A stretch of 64,000 nt of DNA from contig NC_091971.1 in the NCBI RefSeq assembly GCF_036711975.1, forward strand, positions 3,665,501-3,729,500. The letters run 5' to 3'. Every line of letters starts with the position of its first letter. Positions within the stretch are counted from its first letter, which is position 1. The position numbers and the translations under genes were made by a program. Shown here piece after piece: positions 12,191 to 24,175 of this stretch. A model generated the notes under the pieces. It saw only the letters and a program-made list of their open reading frames with translations. It was not told where the DNA came from and ran no database searches. This stretch comes from Onthophagus taurus. Its lineage: Eukaryota; Arthropoda; Insecta; Coleoptera; Scarabaeidae.

Positions 12191-13859
12191 TTTTTTTATT
12201 ATTATTACTAAATTTAGGTAGGAATAGTAAAAGCGTTGGTGTGGTTTTGTAAAAGTGTAGACCTCGCTCCAAGACCTTTATAGATTTATAAAATATGCTG
12301 CCTTTGCACTTTCTCTCGACGTCGAGCTCCTCGACCGGGTGGCGCGTTCCAGGGAGAAAGGACCCCGCGCCTCCTCTGCCCCATCCGACGGCACTAAACC
12401 GATATCAGATCGTGTTGGACAGAGATTCAGCCCCCCGACGACCGCCCTTCCCCCATAACGGACCGATAAGTGTCCGTCGCTCCGACCTCGGCATACACGC
12501 GTCTCCCGTCTCTCATTAATATGCATAAATTGACACTGGGTCAACACCGGGGGCACCATTTGCTGCCGCCTCCACCCCCTTCGTATTAATGCAAAAAACC
12601 TTTGAATGCTAATATGTTGACACGGAGGCGGCTATTTGAACATGGAAATCGGCCCGGTCTGACCACGACTGACCAAAATTCGACCCGAAGGAGATTACGC
12701 CAACCGGCCCCAAAACGTATTTATGGGTTTGCGTTGCGGCTTGCCTGTCGGTGAAGCCCCCCGAAAACCCGCAGAGATAGTGACGTGTTTTATGCTTTTA
12801 ATTATAGGCGAACGAGCGCAGCCCCGCTTAATGCGATTTGATAAGCCGCTCGACCGTTTTCCAACCTACCATAGCAAAAAACGTGTTAAATCATACGTGT
12901 TTGAGCACGAAATCGCAATTGATTGTACCATTCCCTACTATGCGAACTTTTTGGAAAACCCCCCCCCATTAAAACACCACATTATTTCATCCCACTTAAT
13001 ATTTTATTACACAAAATAAACATCGAAATTGTCACTACATCGTAATATAACGTCTTTTTCATCGATAAATTTCTTTTCAACATCATCTCTTTCCAATCAA
13101 ACGATTTTAACTCATAAATTATAAGCGGTTAAGAGGTAGGGTATAAAATTATGGGGAATTTTCAGGATCCGCCCTTCGCGTGCCTCTACATAAAGTACTC
13201 GAAAATTGATTTTCAATTACCAGACGGAACCGCGGCGTGATGAAACGGGAAAAAGCTGGGGAGCACGTCCCGCACTCTCGAGACTTACCCCTCATCCCCC
13301 TTCATCTTCAATCAGCTGTGCTCAATCAGTAGCTTTCCGTGTGTTTTATGAAGTTATAAACACTGATTGCTCTGACTACAACACACAAACTACACTTAAA
13401 AAAAAGTTTTTGGTGATGAAGTTGAAAATAAAGATTCTAGGTCAAACTTATCTTATTATTATCTAAAGTTATTTAGAATCAAGACTAAAAATAGATTCAA
13501 AAATTCTGTTCAGTCTATGTTATTATATTGATTTAGAAAAGATATGCTTGGCATGTTGGGATGCCTAAATTCAGAAATTATTAGACACATCAATAGCTAA
13601 GATGCATATTAAAACTTACAATTTCAAGATTTCTATAATCGCGATAAGGAGCAGAGTCCCTCGTAAATAGTGAAGACTTATCGCAGCATATATGAGCTGG
13701 TAGCCAACCCATTTATCGCAGCTTTGAGCTTAGTATGAGCGATATGGATATTGACCAAAAATAGCCAAAGAATTTAATTTCGTAAATGTTTGGAAACGCC
13801 TAATTCAGTAATAAATGGGTAGCCAGAGTTATAGAAAATTTAATGCAAGTTAAAGATGT
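12191..13859. other. Intergenic with a GC-rich block
   Basis: A GC- and CpG-rich block spans about 12,250-12,850, with a shorter one at 13,220-13,320. Frames open on both strands at 12,278-12,559 mirror each other and show no domain. The rest is AT-rich. No gene supported. Confidence 0.35.
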
Positions 13860-15125
13860 AAAAGCTTCAAAAATCACTCTGTACTTATTTTTAAGAGTTG
13901 GATAATCATTTATGTGACAAATTGAAGATTGAACCTTCTATTTTAAGATGGTACATGGTATATAAGATGTTTGATTAAGAAAATTTTTAGAAAAAAGTGT
14001 TTGAGTTAATATTGTTGAAATTAGGTTAAGTTTGAAACTATACAAAAAGTTAAAGAGTTAGAAAAGGATTTATATCTCAAATTAAAGATTAAAGCTTCTA
14101 TTTTAATAGGGTATATGATACATAGTACGTTTGATTAAAAAAATTTTTAGAAAAAAGTGTGAAGAAATGTTGCTGAAATGATGTTAATTTTGAAAAAAGT
14201 AAAAATTTCATAAAATCACGCCAAGCTTATTTTTAATAGTTAATAAACGATTTATATCTCAAATTGAAGATCAAACCTTCTATTTTAAGTTGTTACATGG
14301 TCTATAAGATGTTTGATTAAGAAAATTTTTAGAAAAAATTTTTTGAAAAAATGTGCTTTGAATTAGGTTATGTTTGAAATCGTTAAAAAATCAAAAACTT
14401 TATAAAACTACTACGACCTTATTTTTAAGAGTTGGAACACGATTTATATCTCAAATTAAAGATTAAAGCTTCTATTATAATATGGTATATAATACATAGT
14501 ATGTTTGATTACAAAAATTTTTAGAAAAAAGTATTTGAAGAAATGTTGAAATTAGGTTAATTTTGAAAAAAGTAAAAATGTCATAAAATCATGCCAAGCT
14601 TATTTTTAAGAGTTAAGAAACGGTTTATATCTCAAATTGAAGATCAAACCTTCCATTTTAAGATTTTACATGATATATAAGATGTTTGATTAAGAAAATT
14701 ATTAGAAAAAAGTGTTTGAAGAAATGTAGTTAAAATTAGGTTAAGTTTGAAATTATGACAAAATCAAAAACTTTATAAAATTATGAGCTTATTTTTAAGA
14801 GTTAGAAAACGATTTATATCTCAAATTGAAGATTAAAGCTTCTATTATAATATGGTATATAATACATAGTATGTTTGATTAAAAAAAATTTTGGAAAAAG
14901 TGTTTGAAGAAATGTTGCTGAAATTAGGTTAATTTTGAAAAAAGTAAAAATTTCATAAAATCACGCCAAGCTTATTTTTAAGAGTTAAGAAACGATTTAT
15001 ATTTCAAATTGTATATTAAAGCTTCTACTTTAAGATGGTGTATGATGCATCGGCTGTTTTATTAAAAAAAATTATAGAAAAAAGTGTTTGAAGAAGTGTT
15101 GTTAAAATTAGGTTGTTCTCCTAAA
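13860..15125. repeat. Satellite array, about 183-190-bp monomer
   Basis: Roughly seven diverged tandem copies. The motif TTTATATCTCAAATTGAAGA (or close variants) recurs near 13,909, 14,069, 14,251, 14,443, 14,624, 14,813 and 14,996. Each copy also has TTTGATTAAGAAAATTTTTA, AAAAAAGTGTTTGAAGAAATG and a GCTTATTTTTAAGAGTT block. The monomer is close to nucleosome-repeat length. Confidence 0.9.
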
Positions 15126-16589
15126 ATTAGAGTTAAAATAGGATAGTGATGAAAATAAATGGAAAGCTTTTTTCAGGAAGCTGGAAATATAAAAGAAACA
15201 CCAAAAAGGTTTAACAAATCCTGTTATACATCCTCCCTTAGAACTGCACAAGTACCTGATGTAACCATAATCTTGCATGCGGGAGTATATGTTTTCTTTT
15301 CAGGATATGTGCAATTTTAGTATTATAGGCCAGTGAAGAACGATCGATTTTCTTTCGGTTCCAAATCAGGCCAAAGCCCTCTAATCTATCGGCGCTTGTA
15401 CCGGGTCAATTGAAACGGTGGGGTGACTCTCACAAAACGGGGCGAAAAGCTTCTGTTCCCAAAAAGGGCTTACTTTACACTACTAGGGTAAGGTTAAGGT
15501 TGCAACAAAAAAACCTTAATTAATTAATTAATTATAATACATCAACTTCTCGTTATTATTTCTCCTTAATAATATTTCATAACATAATACAAATTGCTTT
15601 ATTTCTCTTTGCAACAATGTTGTTTGTAGTGGACAATAGAGCGTTTCATTCATTTGGTTTTTATGTATGTATTGTTTATCAACGTGGAGTGATGGTGGTG
15701 TGTCCACGTGTATTTGTACTTCCGTAGGTATTTCGCTTTGAGTATGTGTGTGTTAGGAAAGGGTACTCCGTTGACAAGGTGACATGAAACGTCGAATCAG
15801 CATTCCCGGTGTTGGCTGGTGGCCCCCCTTTGTGCGTGGTCACCCCGCCGCACCGTTTTCCGACACGGGAAAAGCGCCCGTAGATGGCGCAACGATCGCA
15901 TGCGCCGTTTGTAACTGTACACCCAGACGAAAGTGGCGCGCGAGGCGTCGAGGAAATTACGTCAGCGTTATATTAACCGTTCTCGGTTAATTTTTTTACG
16001 TGGAAAACCACCACCCAACGATAAATAGTATTATATTATATTCCAGTTGTTACAATGTATCAGTATTTTAAACAAAAAAAAAAGAGATGAAAGTCGTTTC
16101 TTGGAATATTATAATTAGAAATAAAGCCGTGATAATATGAAGAAAAATTGTATGGAAGAAATAAATACTTAGTTTGATATAAAAAAGAAATACTATGTTA
16201 GAATGATAATCTTTTTTGTTACTCTACTTAAGTTTCATTGTGATTCTTTTTTTGTTTAAATGTGTGCGTTAAGCAAAAATGAATAAATCCAGGCGCGAAA
16301 TGTGGCGTTTTGTTTATGGTAATTTAATGTTTCATCAGGTCAATAACCAACCCGATTAATAATAATTGCGCAGTATTTATGTACCTACTTATTTTATTTG
16401 ATTTTTTTTTCATTATTAAAAAAGAATTTTTCTCATTTTTATATATTATTTTATGCAAGTGGATAAGATTTAGTAAAATATGTAGTTGCATTGTGTTGCC
16501 AAAGGTTGACAAACTTTTTGAACCTTAGTTGATGATTAAGTGCTCGAATCCGCGGGATTCCCCCATGAAGACGACATAATATCAACAGA
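15126..16589. other. Intergenic, no gene seen
   Basis: AT-rich sequence separating two different satellites, with a GC-richer block at about 15,720-15,970 and a CACGTG E-box near 15,704. The 68-codon open frame at 15,784 overlaps the block and has no recognisable domain. Confidence 0.35.
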
Positions 16590-18935
16590 GGTACTCAAAA
16601 ACTAAAAATAAAGGAGAAAGAGATTGTGCATATAAATTACTTATTATGATCTATAAAGTCATAATTAATATCCAGAAATAGCTCAGTTCTGACCATATTC
16701 TAGTTGGAAAGTGAAAATCCCCAGAATATCAAAATTGATGATTTTGGTTATTAAATCCAATCCTAACTCAAAAACTAAATGCGATAAAGAAAAAGGGTTT
16801 CAACATAAATTGCTCATAATAAGCCATCAGATTAAGCTTAACTATACAAAGTTTGTATTTAAAAATTGTGAATTGTCAAAATATGAGAATTGTTGATTTT
16901 CGTTAATAAAGTGGATCATAACTCAAAACCTAAAAGTTATAGAGAAAAATATTGTTCATAGAAATTGTTTATTATGATCTATAAAGACATAATTAATACC
17001 CAGAAATAGTTCAATTATGGCCATATTGTAATTAGATAGTGAAAATCCCTAGAATATCAAAATTGATGATTTTTGTCATTAAATCCAGTTAATTCAAAAA
17101 CTAAAAGCGACAGAGAAAAATGACTTGGACATAAATTACTCCTAATAAACCAAAAAGGCATAATTCATAATTAAATTAAGATTAATTATAAACATTTTTA
17201 GTTAGAAATTGTAAATTACCAAAATATGAAAGTAGTTAATTTCCGTTAACAAAGGCGATTAGAACTCAACAGCTAAACGTAATGGCGAAAAATTTGTGCA
17301 TAAAAATTGTTTATTATGATCTAAAAGATAAAATTTATATCCAGATCTAACTCAACTATAAACGGATTTTAGTTAGAACGTAGAAATGGCCAAAATTGAC
17401 GGTTTTGGATAATAAGTTCAGTCCAAACTCAAAAATTAAAAGTAATGGAGAAAAATATTTTGCATATAAATTACTTATTATGATCTATAAAAACATAATT
17501 AATATCCAGAAATGGTTCAATTATGAAAATATTCTAGATAGGAAGTGGAAATCCCAAAAATATCAAAATTGTTGGTTTTCGTTAATAAAGTTGATCATAA
17601 CTCAAAAACTAAAGGTAATGGTGAAAAATATTGTACATATAAATTGTTTATTATGATCTAAGAAGACATAATTCATATCCAGAAATAACTCAGCTATAAT
17701 CATATTCTAGTTAGAAAGTGAAAATCGCCAAAATATCAAAATTGACGATTTTCATCATTAAATTCAATCCTAAATCAAAAATTAAAAGTAATGGAGAAAA
17801 ACTTTGTACTTACAAATTGTTTATTATGGTTTAAGAAGACATAATTCATATCCAGAAATAGTTCAGTTATTACCATATTCTAGTTAGAAAGTGGAAATCC
17901 CCAAAATATCAAAATTGATGATTTTCATCATTAAATTCAATCCTGACTCAAACTTTAAAAGTAATGGAGAAAAATGTTGTACATATAAATTGTTTATTAT
18001 GATTTAAGAAGACATAATTCATATCCAGAAATAGCTCAGTTATGGCCATATTCCAGTTAGAAAGTAGAAATCGCCAAAATGTCAAAATTTATGGTTTCAA
18101 GACTAAATTCAGTTTTAACTCAAAAACTAAAAACGATAGAGAAAAATGATTTGGATGTAAATTGTTTATAATAAATCAAAAATATATAATCCATAATCAG
18201 ATTAAGCTTATTTATAAAAAAAATTTTGTTAGAAACTGTAAATCGCCAAAATATGAAAATTGTTGATTTTCGTTAATAAAGTTGATCATAACTCAAACAC
18301 TAAAAGTAATAGAGAAAAATATTATGCACATAAATTGCTTATTATGATCTGTAAAAACATAATTAATATCCAGAAATGGTTCAATTATGACCACATTCAA
18401 GTTAGAAAGTTAAAATCCCCAAAATATCAAAATAGACGATTTTCATCATTAAATTCAATCCTAAATCAAAAATTAACAGTAATGGAGAATAACTTTGTAC
18501 ATACAAATTGTTTATTATGGTTTAAGAAGACATAATTCATATCCAGAAATAGCCCAGTTATTACCATATTCTAGTTAGAAAGTGGAAATCGCCAAAATAT
18601 CAAAATTGACGATTTTCATCATTAAATCCTAAATCAAAAATTAAAAGTAATGGAGAAAAATTTTGTACTTACAAATTGTTTATTATGGTTTAAGAAGACA
18701 TAATTCATATCCAGAAATAGCCCAGTTATTACCATATTCTAGTTAGAAAGTGGAAATCGCCAAAATATCAAAATTAATGGTTTCAAGATTAAATTCAATC
18801 TTAACTCAAAAACTAAAAACGATAGAGAAAAATGATTTGGATGTAAATTGTTTATAATAAATCAAAACGATATAATTCATAATCAGATTAATCTTAACTA
18901 TAAAAATTTCTTGGTTATAAATTGATTTTTATGGC
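16590..18935. repeat. Satellite array, about 170-bp monomer, two monomer classes
   Basis: About 14 tandem monomers. The common class contains TTTATTATGATCTAAGAAGA, CATAATTCATATCCAGAAAT and CATATTCTAGTTAGAAAGTG. A second class, near 16,810, 17,150, 18,180 and 18,860, has instead AATCAGATTAAGCTTAACTA and a GTAAATCGCCAAAATATGAA-like end. Second-class monomers fall two, six and four monomers apart, an irregular higher-order arrangement. Apparent 61-91-codon frames inside it come from the repeat. Confidence 0.9.
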
Positions 18936-20295
18936 TGTTTAATGGTTGTTTATAATTATCTAAAATAATTTCCGGTATACTTAGTTTATGAGAGAAAATG
19001 TATGATATTGTTAAATTAAAATGAAACGTCATAATAATTCATAAATAAAATCTGTTCACATATTAATTAAAATATAACTCAATCAATATATGAAGCCTCA
19101 ATTAATTTCCTTAATTATCAATTATCATATTTGTACACGATATAATTAGTAATTGTTTAATTTCCCCAATTAATTATTTATTGATTCGGCTCTGTTTTCG
19201 TTTACAAAATCAATATTTTCTTTTTTTTATTATTATTATTATACACATAACACATCCAGCGGGAAAGATAATTTATTGTTATTGAACCCAATTTTCATTT
19301 AACCACATCGATATCTAAATTTAAATTGGAATATTTCGATTTTGTATGCAACCGAAAAACATTTTAACCGATATTAGTATTTTAAAACCCAATTTTAACA
19401 AAAACGAAAACGTGATAATCTAAAAACATTTATATTAATTTGTTTACAACGATATTTTATCTCCCATCTATTTCGGGTGTTTACTAAATCAGGAAGTAGA
19501 ATCAATTAGATAATTACGCAATTTTTTTGTTGTTGTAATTAAAAATTAAAATTTTTTAAAGAATTTGTTTTTGGATGGGGGGAAATTAATAATCTGAGCA
19601 CTCAATATAATGAACATTGCGTCATAAAATCGTGATGATATGGCTTGGTGGGGAAAATTATATCCAGCCAATAGGGCGCCGGGAAATTCGCCATTGGCGA
19701 TAGGCGTCGCGACGCCGCATTTGATGTTGTTCCGCCCAAAATTAATTTTTATGATCTTTTTTTAAATCAAATTAGGAGAAAAAAAATTAAACCATATTTT
19801 CTATTCTAAACCATAATTTATTTTTCGTTTAAACTCCTATTATGTACAATTAAGATGGTTTCGATGTTCTTTTTTAAAAAAATATAGATGTACATAAGAT
19901 GAGGATTTAAATTAAAAAGAAAAAAGATTTTTAAAAAAAGAATTATTATATTATAACATATAATAGGATATGCATCGCCTTTTTTGTTAACAAAAAAACT
20001 TAATTATTTTAATAATAATAATAATGGTGGGGAAATATAAAATATAATTAATCATTTAATAATGAATAATCAAAGAAATGATAACAAGTTTTTAAAAAAC
20101 GGTTAATAAATCAACAATTAATTAATAATAATAGTCTATAGTTCTCTTTTATACACATGTTTTTGTAGTAACCGTCTCATTTTTTAAAAACTTTCCCGGT
20201 GTACTTAAGGAAGCAAATATTGCATCACTTGTGAATTAGATCTCCTTAATCAACGGGTCTTCTCTTTTTTAATGTCGTCGACCCGGAAAATTATG
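18936..20295. other. AT-rich flank and 3' side of traffic jam
   Basis: Very AT-rich, apart from a short GC-richer stretch near 19,660-19,730. The part adjoining 20,296 must hold the 3' UTR of the minus-strand gene. I cannot fix its end. Confidence 0.4.
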
Positions 20296-21216
20296 TCACA
20301 GATAAAATTCAGGTGAATTTTGCCCATCGGAACTGATACTATGCAATTGTTGTTGACTTGGTCTCGAAATTTGCAATCTTTGCCTTAACAAAACATTTTC
20401 TTGTTTCATTCTTTCCAATTCAATTTTCATTTTGCTCAGCTCACTTTGCAACGATCTATTAGTCGTCTCCAAATCTAATCTTTGTTGTACTCTTTTCGTC
20501 CTACAATTTTGGGCGTAACCGCGATTCTTCAACGTTCTTCTTTTTTGCTTAATTCTGGTTGCTTCTTCTCTTGGTACACCGTGAAGACGTTTGTTTAATT
20601 CTCTTACTGAGATGGATACTAAAAGTTCATCGTTCAAACCGAGATCGTCACTGCATGTGGAATAACCACTATTTCCATTAAGGCGCGGTGACAAAGCACT
20701 GCTTCCACTGCAAACTGAATGTGGACGTTGAAGTTGATGAAGTGGTTGATGATTTTCGATGAACATCCCCGATGGGATGTATCCTCTTCGTTCCCAATCT
20801 GGTTCGCCACCCAACGAATGTGGTGGGCGTAAGTCTAAAGGTTGCTCACCGCGATTTCCGGGTGGAAACCAATTTTCTTCGACGTAAATTTGGGGTTCGC
20901 TGGGTGAGTTGCTTGGTGGTGTATCTGGTGGTGTTGCAGGATTGGTGATCATGTTGATTAAAACCGGTTGTTGGTACATGGAGTCGTTTGGCGGTGAAAG
21001 CGGCGGCAACCTCCGATCTTCCTGCCAGGCTCGATACATCCTGCTGGAGGAGTCTTCCTGTAACCAACCCTCAGATTCAGCCAATCGCCTCGTTTCCTCC
21101 CTTTTAACAGTTACCGCGTCTAATTGTTCCAAATCAAAATCGTGCACATACTCTTCAGCCAGATGATGGTCATTGGTATCCATCCTAGCGAATCTCACTC
21201 CAAGTTGCTGCATCAA
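20296..21216 (-). CDS. tj: Large Maf bZIP transcription factor (traffic jam)
   Basis: A single-exon 306-residue protein. Residues about 19-32 ([14 protein letters not shown]) match the N-terminal activation motif of large Mafs. Residues about 193-217 form the Maf extended homology region ([20 protein letters not shown]), followed by the basic region ([20 protein letters not shown], about 221-240) and a leucine zipper to about 282. The RGYAQNCR signature is specific to Mafs. An acidic-to-proline-rich middle (90-135) includes QPLDLRPP, similar to a CtBP-binding motif. Large Mafs bind TGCTGAC-type elements. The fly homologue controls gonadal soma and neuronal fate by established knowledge. The start could also be the Met at residue 12. 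A long gene-poor flank on both sides fits a developmental regulator. Confidence 0.93.
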   Translation of the reverse strand: MMQQLGVRFARMDTNDHHLAEEYVHDFDLEQLDAVTVKREETRRLAESEGWLQEDSSSRMYRAWQEDRRLPPLSPPNDSMYQQPVLINMITNPATPPDTPPSNSPSEPQIYVEENWFPPGNRGEQPLDLRPPHSLGGEPDWERRGYIPSGMFIENHQPLHQLQRPHSVCSGSSALSPRLNGNSGYSTCSDDLGLNDELLVSISVRELNKRLHGVPREEATRIKQKRRTLKNRGYAQNCRTKRVQQRLDLETTNRSLQSELSKMKIELERMKQENVLLRQRLQISRPSQQQLHSISSDGQNSPEFYL

Positions 21217-21680
21217 ATCGATTTATGATTCTTCGTTTTTTTTTACACTACTTATAATCCGAACCACTCCACACTCTTTAATAATAATAATAATGATTTT
21301 AATTTATACAAAAAAGTAAATTTGAATAAGTTCGAAAAAAAATAATATCAGGAAGCTTTCGATACTTCTGTTGTCTTCTCGCGTCGGTGTTAGAATGAGC
21401 CGGGGGCCGATGCAGGACAGAGATGTAATTCCTGCGAACCGGGGGCGGCGACACCATCTGTAACGCCTCCCGGTTTGAACACTATAGGCGGTTCGTTCGA
21501 CTGCGGAACCGTTTGTTTATACCTCGGCGGCCAGTGGTTCGGCAGGAATTCCGTTTTCGAAACTGCGCCGGCACCCGGATCCGTTGCGCAGGATCGCGGG
21601 ATGTACGCGTTTCGTTTTAATATTTTTATGGGGGGCGATTTCCGAAGTCTCTTCGTTCGAACGGATAGTTAAATAATCCG
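21217..21680 (-). promoter_or_regulatory. 5' flank / probable promoter of traffic jam
   Basis: AT-rich next to the start codon, with TATAAATT on the minus strand near 21,304, then a GC-rich, CpG-containing block at about 21,370-21,620. The TATA-like motif is only about 90 bp above the start codon, so it would give a short leader. The transcription start cannot be fixed. Confidence 0.35.
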
Positions 21681-21889
21681 AAAAGGGGTTTTTCTATGGC
21701 GTGGGAAGACATTAAATAAAAATAAACGGTTTTTTTTAAGGTGAACTTTGGTTTTCGGTGAGATTTACGGTACTCATTTAACGATTATTTTTAGAAAACG
21801 TTATAGAATTTATTACATTTTTTATTTAGTTATATGAAAATACTTGAAATTATTACAACATTTAAAAAAAAACTTAAGTCTCATGCAAA
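21681..21889. other. AT-rich spacer
   Basis: No feature recognised between the GC-rich traffic jam flank and the minisatellite. Confidence 0.4.
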
Positions 21890-22045
21890 CTGCCAACATG
21901 TAGTCATCCAACACCAGTAACCAGTCTTCTGTCTAAAATTTCTAGTCTTTTGCAAACAGAATCTAATCTTCTAATAACAGTATCTAGTCTTCTGCCACCA
22001 GTGTATTCTACTATTCTATTAGCTGTATCTAGTCTTCTGTTAATA
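21890..22045. repeat. Minisatellite, about 22-bp unit (first block)
   Basis: Imperfect copies of TATCTAGTCTTCTGCCAACA and variants (AATCTAATCTTCTAATAACA). The block is cut by the Tc1 element that follows and resumes after it. Confidence 0.75.
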
Positions 22046-23540
22046 CACTCAGCGGCTTAAAAACACGTCAACTAAAATGATGACCAGCTTCAAACTGCAA
22101 TAACTTTTGAACGTATGTAACCCTGTGCCAATATTTCTGTACGTGTCTTCCTCATTTTGGTATATCTTCAATTTCAGCAATGGTTAATAACGCTAAGGAT
22201 CACTTCTGTTTATTGTTCTAGTTTCTATTGTTGTTAACACCAAAGTTACAAGCTCTAAAAGATACCGCAGCTTGTTAGGCAGCGACATCAGAAATTAAAG
22301 CAAGTCACAGATGTCACTAAGTGACAAGTGAAATGTACTGTAATGTATTAAACTGTGACAAGTAAATCAAACAAAATGTTAATAACGGGTATTTCCTCCC
22401 CTCTCTTGAATGGTCCTTCGAGAATCCTTCCAGCATATTCCAGTAGTATATAGTCTCATAGTCTCCCTAGCATTTTCCATATGTGTATGGGGTTTAAATC
22501 AGGGCTACGTGCATTCTGCTGATATCCAAATCATCCAGGCATTCGGACATTATGGGGGTTGTATGGGAGCGTGCATGATCAAGAAGTTGTCACCAATAAA
22601 TGTGCCGAACGAAACCACGTGTTCAGCCAAAATTTCTTCAATATTCCGAGCCATGTTTAGCTTACCTTTGATAAAACAAAGCTTTATACGTGCTTCGAAG
22701 CAGATTCATCCTCAAACCATTACAGATCATCCCTGGTATTGTATTCTTTCAGAGAAGTTGCACTAAGCATTTCGCTTTCCTGCTTATCTCCAAACTGCGA
22801 CACGATGTTCTCAACTGTGGGCCAGTTGCTGGTCTCTGCGATCTCAACCCCGCTTCTTCAAATCTCCTTCTAACTGTACGATCATTCACGTTCACCCGAC
22901 GCACTTGCTCCAGACGAGTTATTATCTCTACTGCTGTGGTATGTCGATTTCGTAACACGGTCGTTACAATATATCGATCATCACGGGGTTGTGTGGTGCG
23001 CCTTCTTCCTGACACAGATCCAAGAACACGAGCAGCATAACGAGCGCTACAAAACCACTGCCTGAGCAACTTCTGCAAGACTTAAAGGTATTTTTCTTGT
23101 CTAGCAACAGTCAACGACGTTAACGGCACTAAACGTTACTGAAATGTTTTCGTCAATTTCCATGGTTTGCTTTAATTTCTTATGGCGCTGCCGAAGAATC
23201 TACTTTATCCTTTAGAGCTTGTAGCTTTGGTGTTAACAACAATATAAACTTGAACAAAAAACAGAAGTGACAGAAATCTCCTTATGTTTAAAATTAATAT
23301 CTTTTGTCGGTGCACCTCACAGCAAGCTTCAAAGTGTAGGAAAAAAACACGCATTAACGTAATTCACCATTGCTGAAATTGGAGAGTGCCAAAATGGGGA
23401 AGGCGCCTAAAGAAATATTGGTAATGGGTAGACTTTTCAAATAAATAAAACCCTAGTCAAATCGAGCAATACGTTCAAAAGTTATTGCACTTTGAAACTG
23501 GTCATCATTTTAGGTGATGCGTTTTTTATGCCGCTGAGTG
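22046..23540 (-). mobile_element. Tc1/mariner-type DNA transposon, dead copy
   Basis: About 1.5 kb with inverted repeats of about 70 bp: CACTCAGCGGCTTAAAAACA at the left, and on the opposite strand at the right CACTCAGCGGCATAAAAAAC. Both continue to ATGATGACCAG and CAATAACTTTTGAACGTA. A TA precedes the left end; the right flank reads TG, so the duplication has decayed or the end has mutated. The minus-strand frame 22,749-23,078 encodes the transposase DNA-binding part (RDDRYIVTTVLRNRHTTAVE, DRTVRRRFEEAGLRSQRPAT). Broken traces of the catalytic half lie at about 22,400-22,620. It lies inside the 22-bp minisatellite. Confidence 0.85.
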
Positions 23541-24175
23541 TGGTATGTAATCTTCTGTCAAAGCTATTTTAGTCCTGAGTAGAATAACAATTACCTCAGG
23601 ACTTGTTATGGGTTGTCATCTGACATTGGAGAAAGCCGCAGTGTATAACTGTGTTATACTTCAATGGACAAAAGGACACTCGACTTGTTCAGATAACAAG
23701 CACGCTTCGGAAATTCCTTAGGCTGGTTGATATAGCCGGAGAGAGTGCAGGATGATGTACAAGGGGCTCGTTCGGGCTTAGGTGCTGTATGCGGAAGCAT
23801 ACCCTCTCCTTTCCTACATAAATACATACATTTTCTGTCAACGATATCTAGTTTTCTATAAGATATCTATATTCGGCAAGCAGAATTGTATCTTTTTCAA
23901 GCAATAGGTAGCCTTTTGCCAACAACATCTGTCTTCCATTAGAAGCGTCTAGTCATGCAATAGCAGTATCTAGTCTTCTGCTATCAGCAACTAGTCTCCC
24001 TCCTGCAATAAATAGTGTTTTATAAACAATATCTATTCTTCTGCCAACAATATCTTAGGCTTCCGAAAGATGCCGAAGATAATGTGAAGTCTTTGTTCTA
24101 CAGTTTCTGTCTTCTGTTAGCAGTATTTAGTTTTTTATTAGCAGTGTGTAGATTTTTTCATGCATCTAAGTAGTC
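23541..24175. repeat. Minisatellite, about 22-bp unit (second block) with foreign insert
   Basis: The same TCTAGTCTTCTG-type units as at 21,890, running with interruptions to about 24,165. The stretch 23,590-23,825 does not belong to the repeat and is listed as a possible LINE remnant. Confidence 0.7.
23590..23830 (+). mobile_element. Possible LINE 3' end fragment
   Basis: One frame reads LQWTKGHSTCSDNKHASEIP, similar to the end of a LINE RNase H domain (WxxGHxxxxxNxxAD). The segment ends in a TACATAAATACATACA tail-like run. The match is short and the frame is closed, so this is tentative. Confidence 0.3.

Noticed and set aside
12278-12559. 93-codon minus-strand frame with an overlapping plus-strand frame
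   Set aside because: Both lie in a GC-rich block where stop codons are rare; neither resembles a protein family.
17396-18535. 86- and 91-codon frames
   Set aside because: They are produced by the 170-bp satellite monomers.
22410-23040. 118- and 116-codon plus-strand frames
   Set aside because: They are the reverse strand of the Tc1 transposase remnant.
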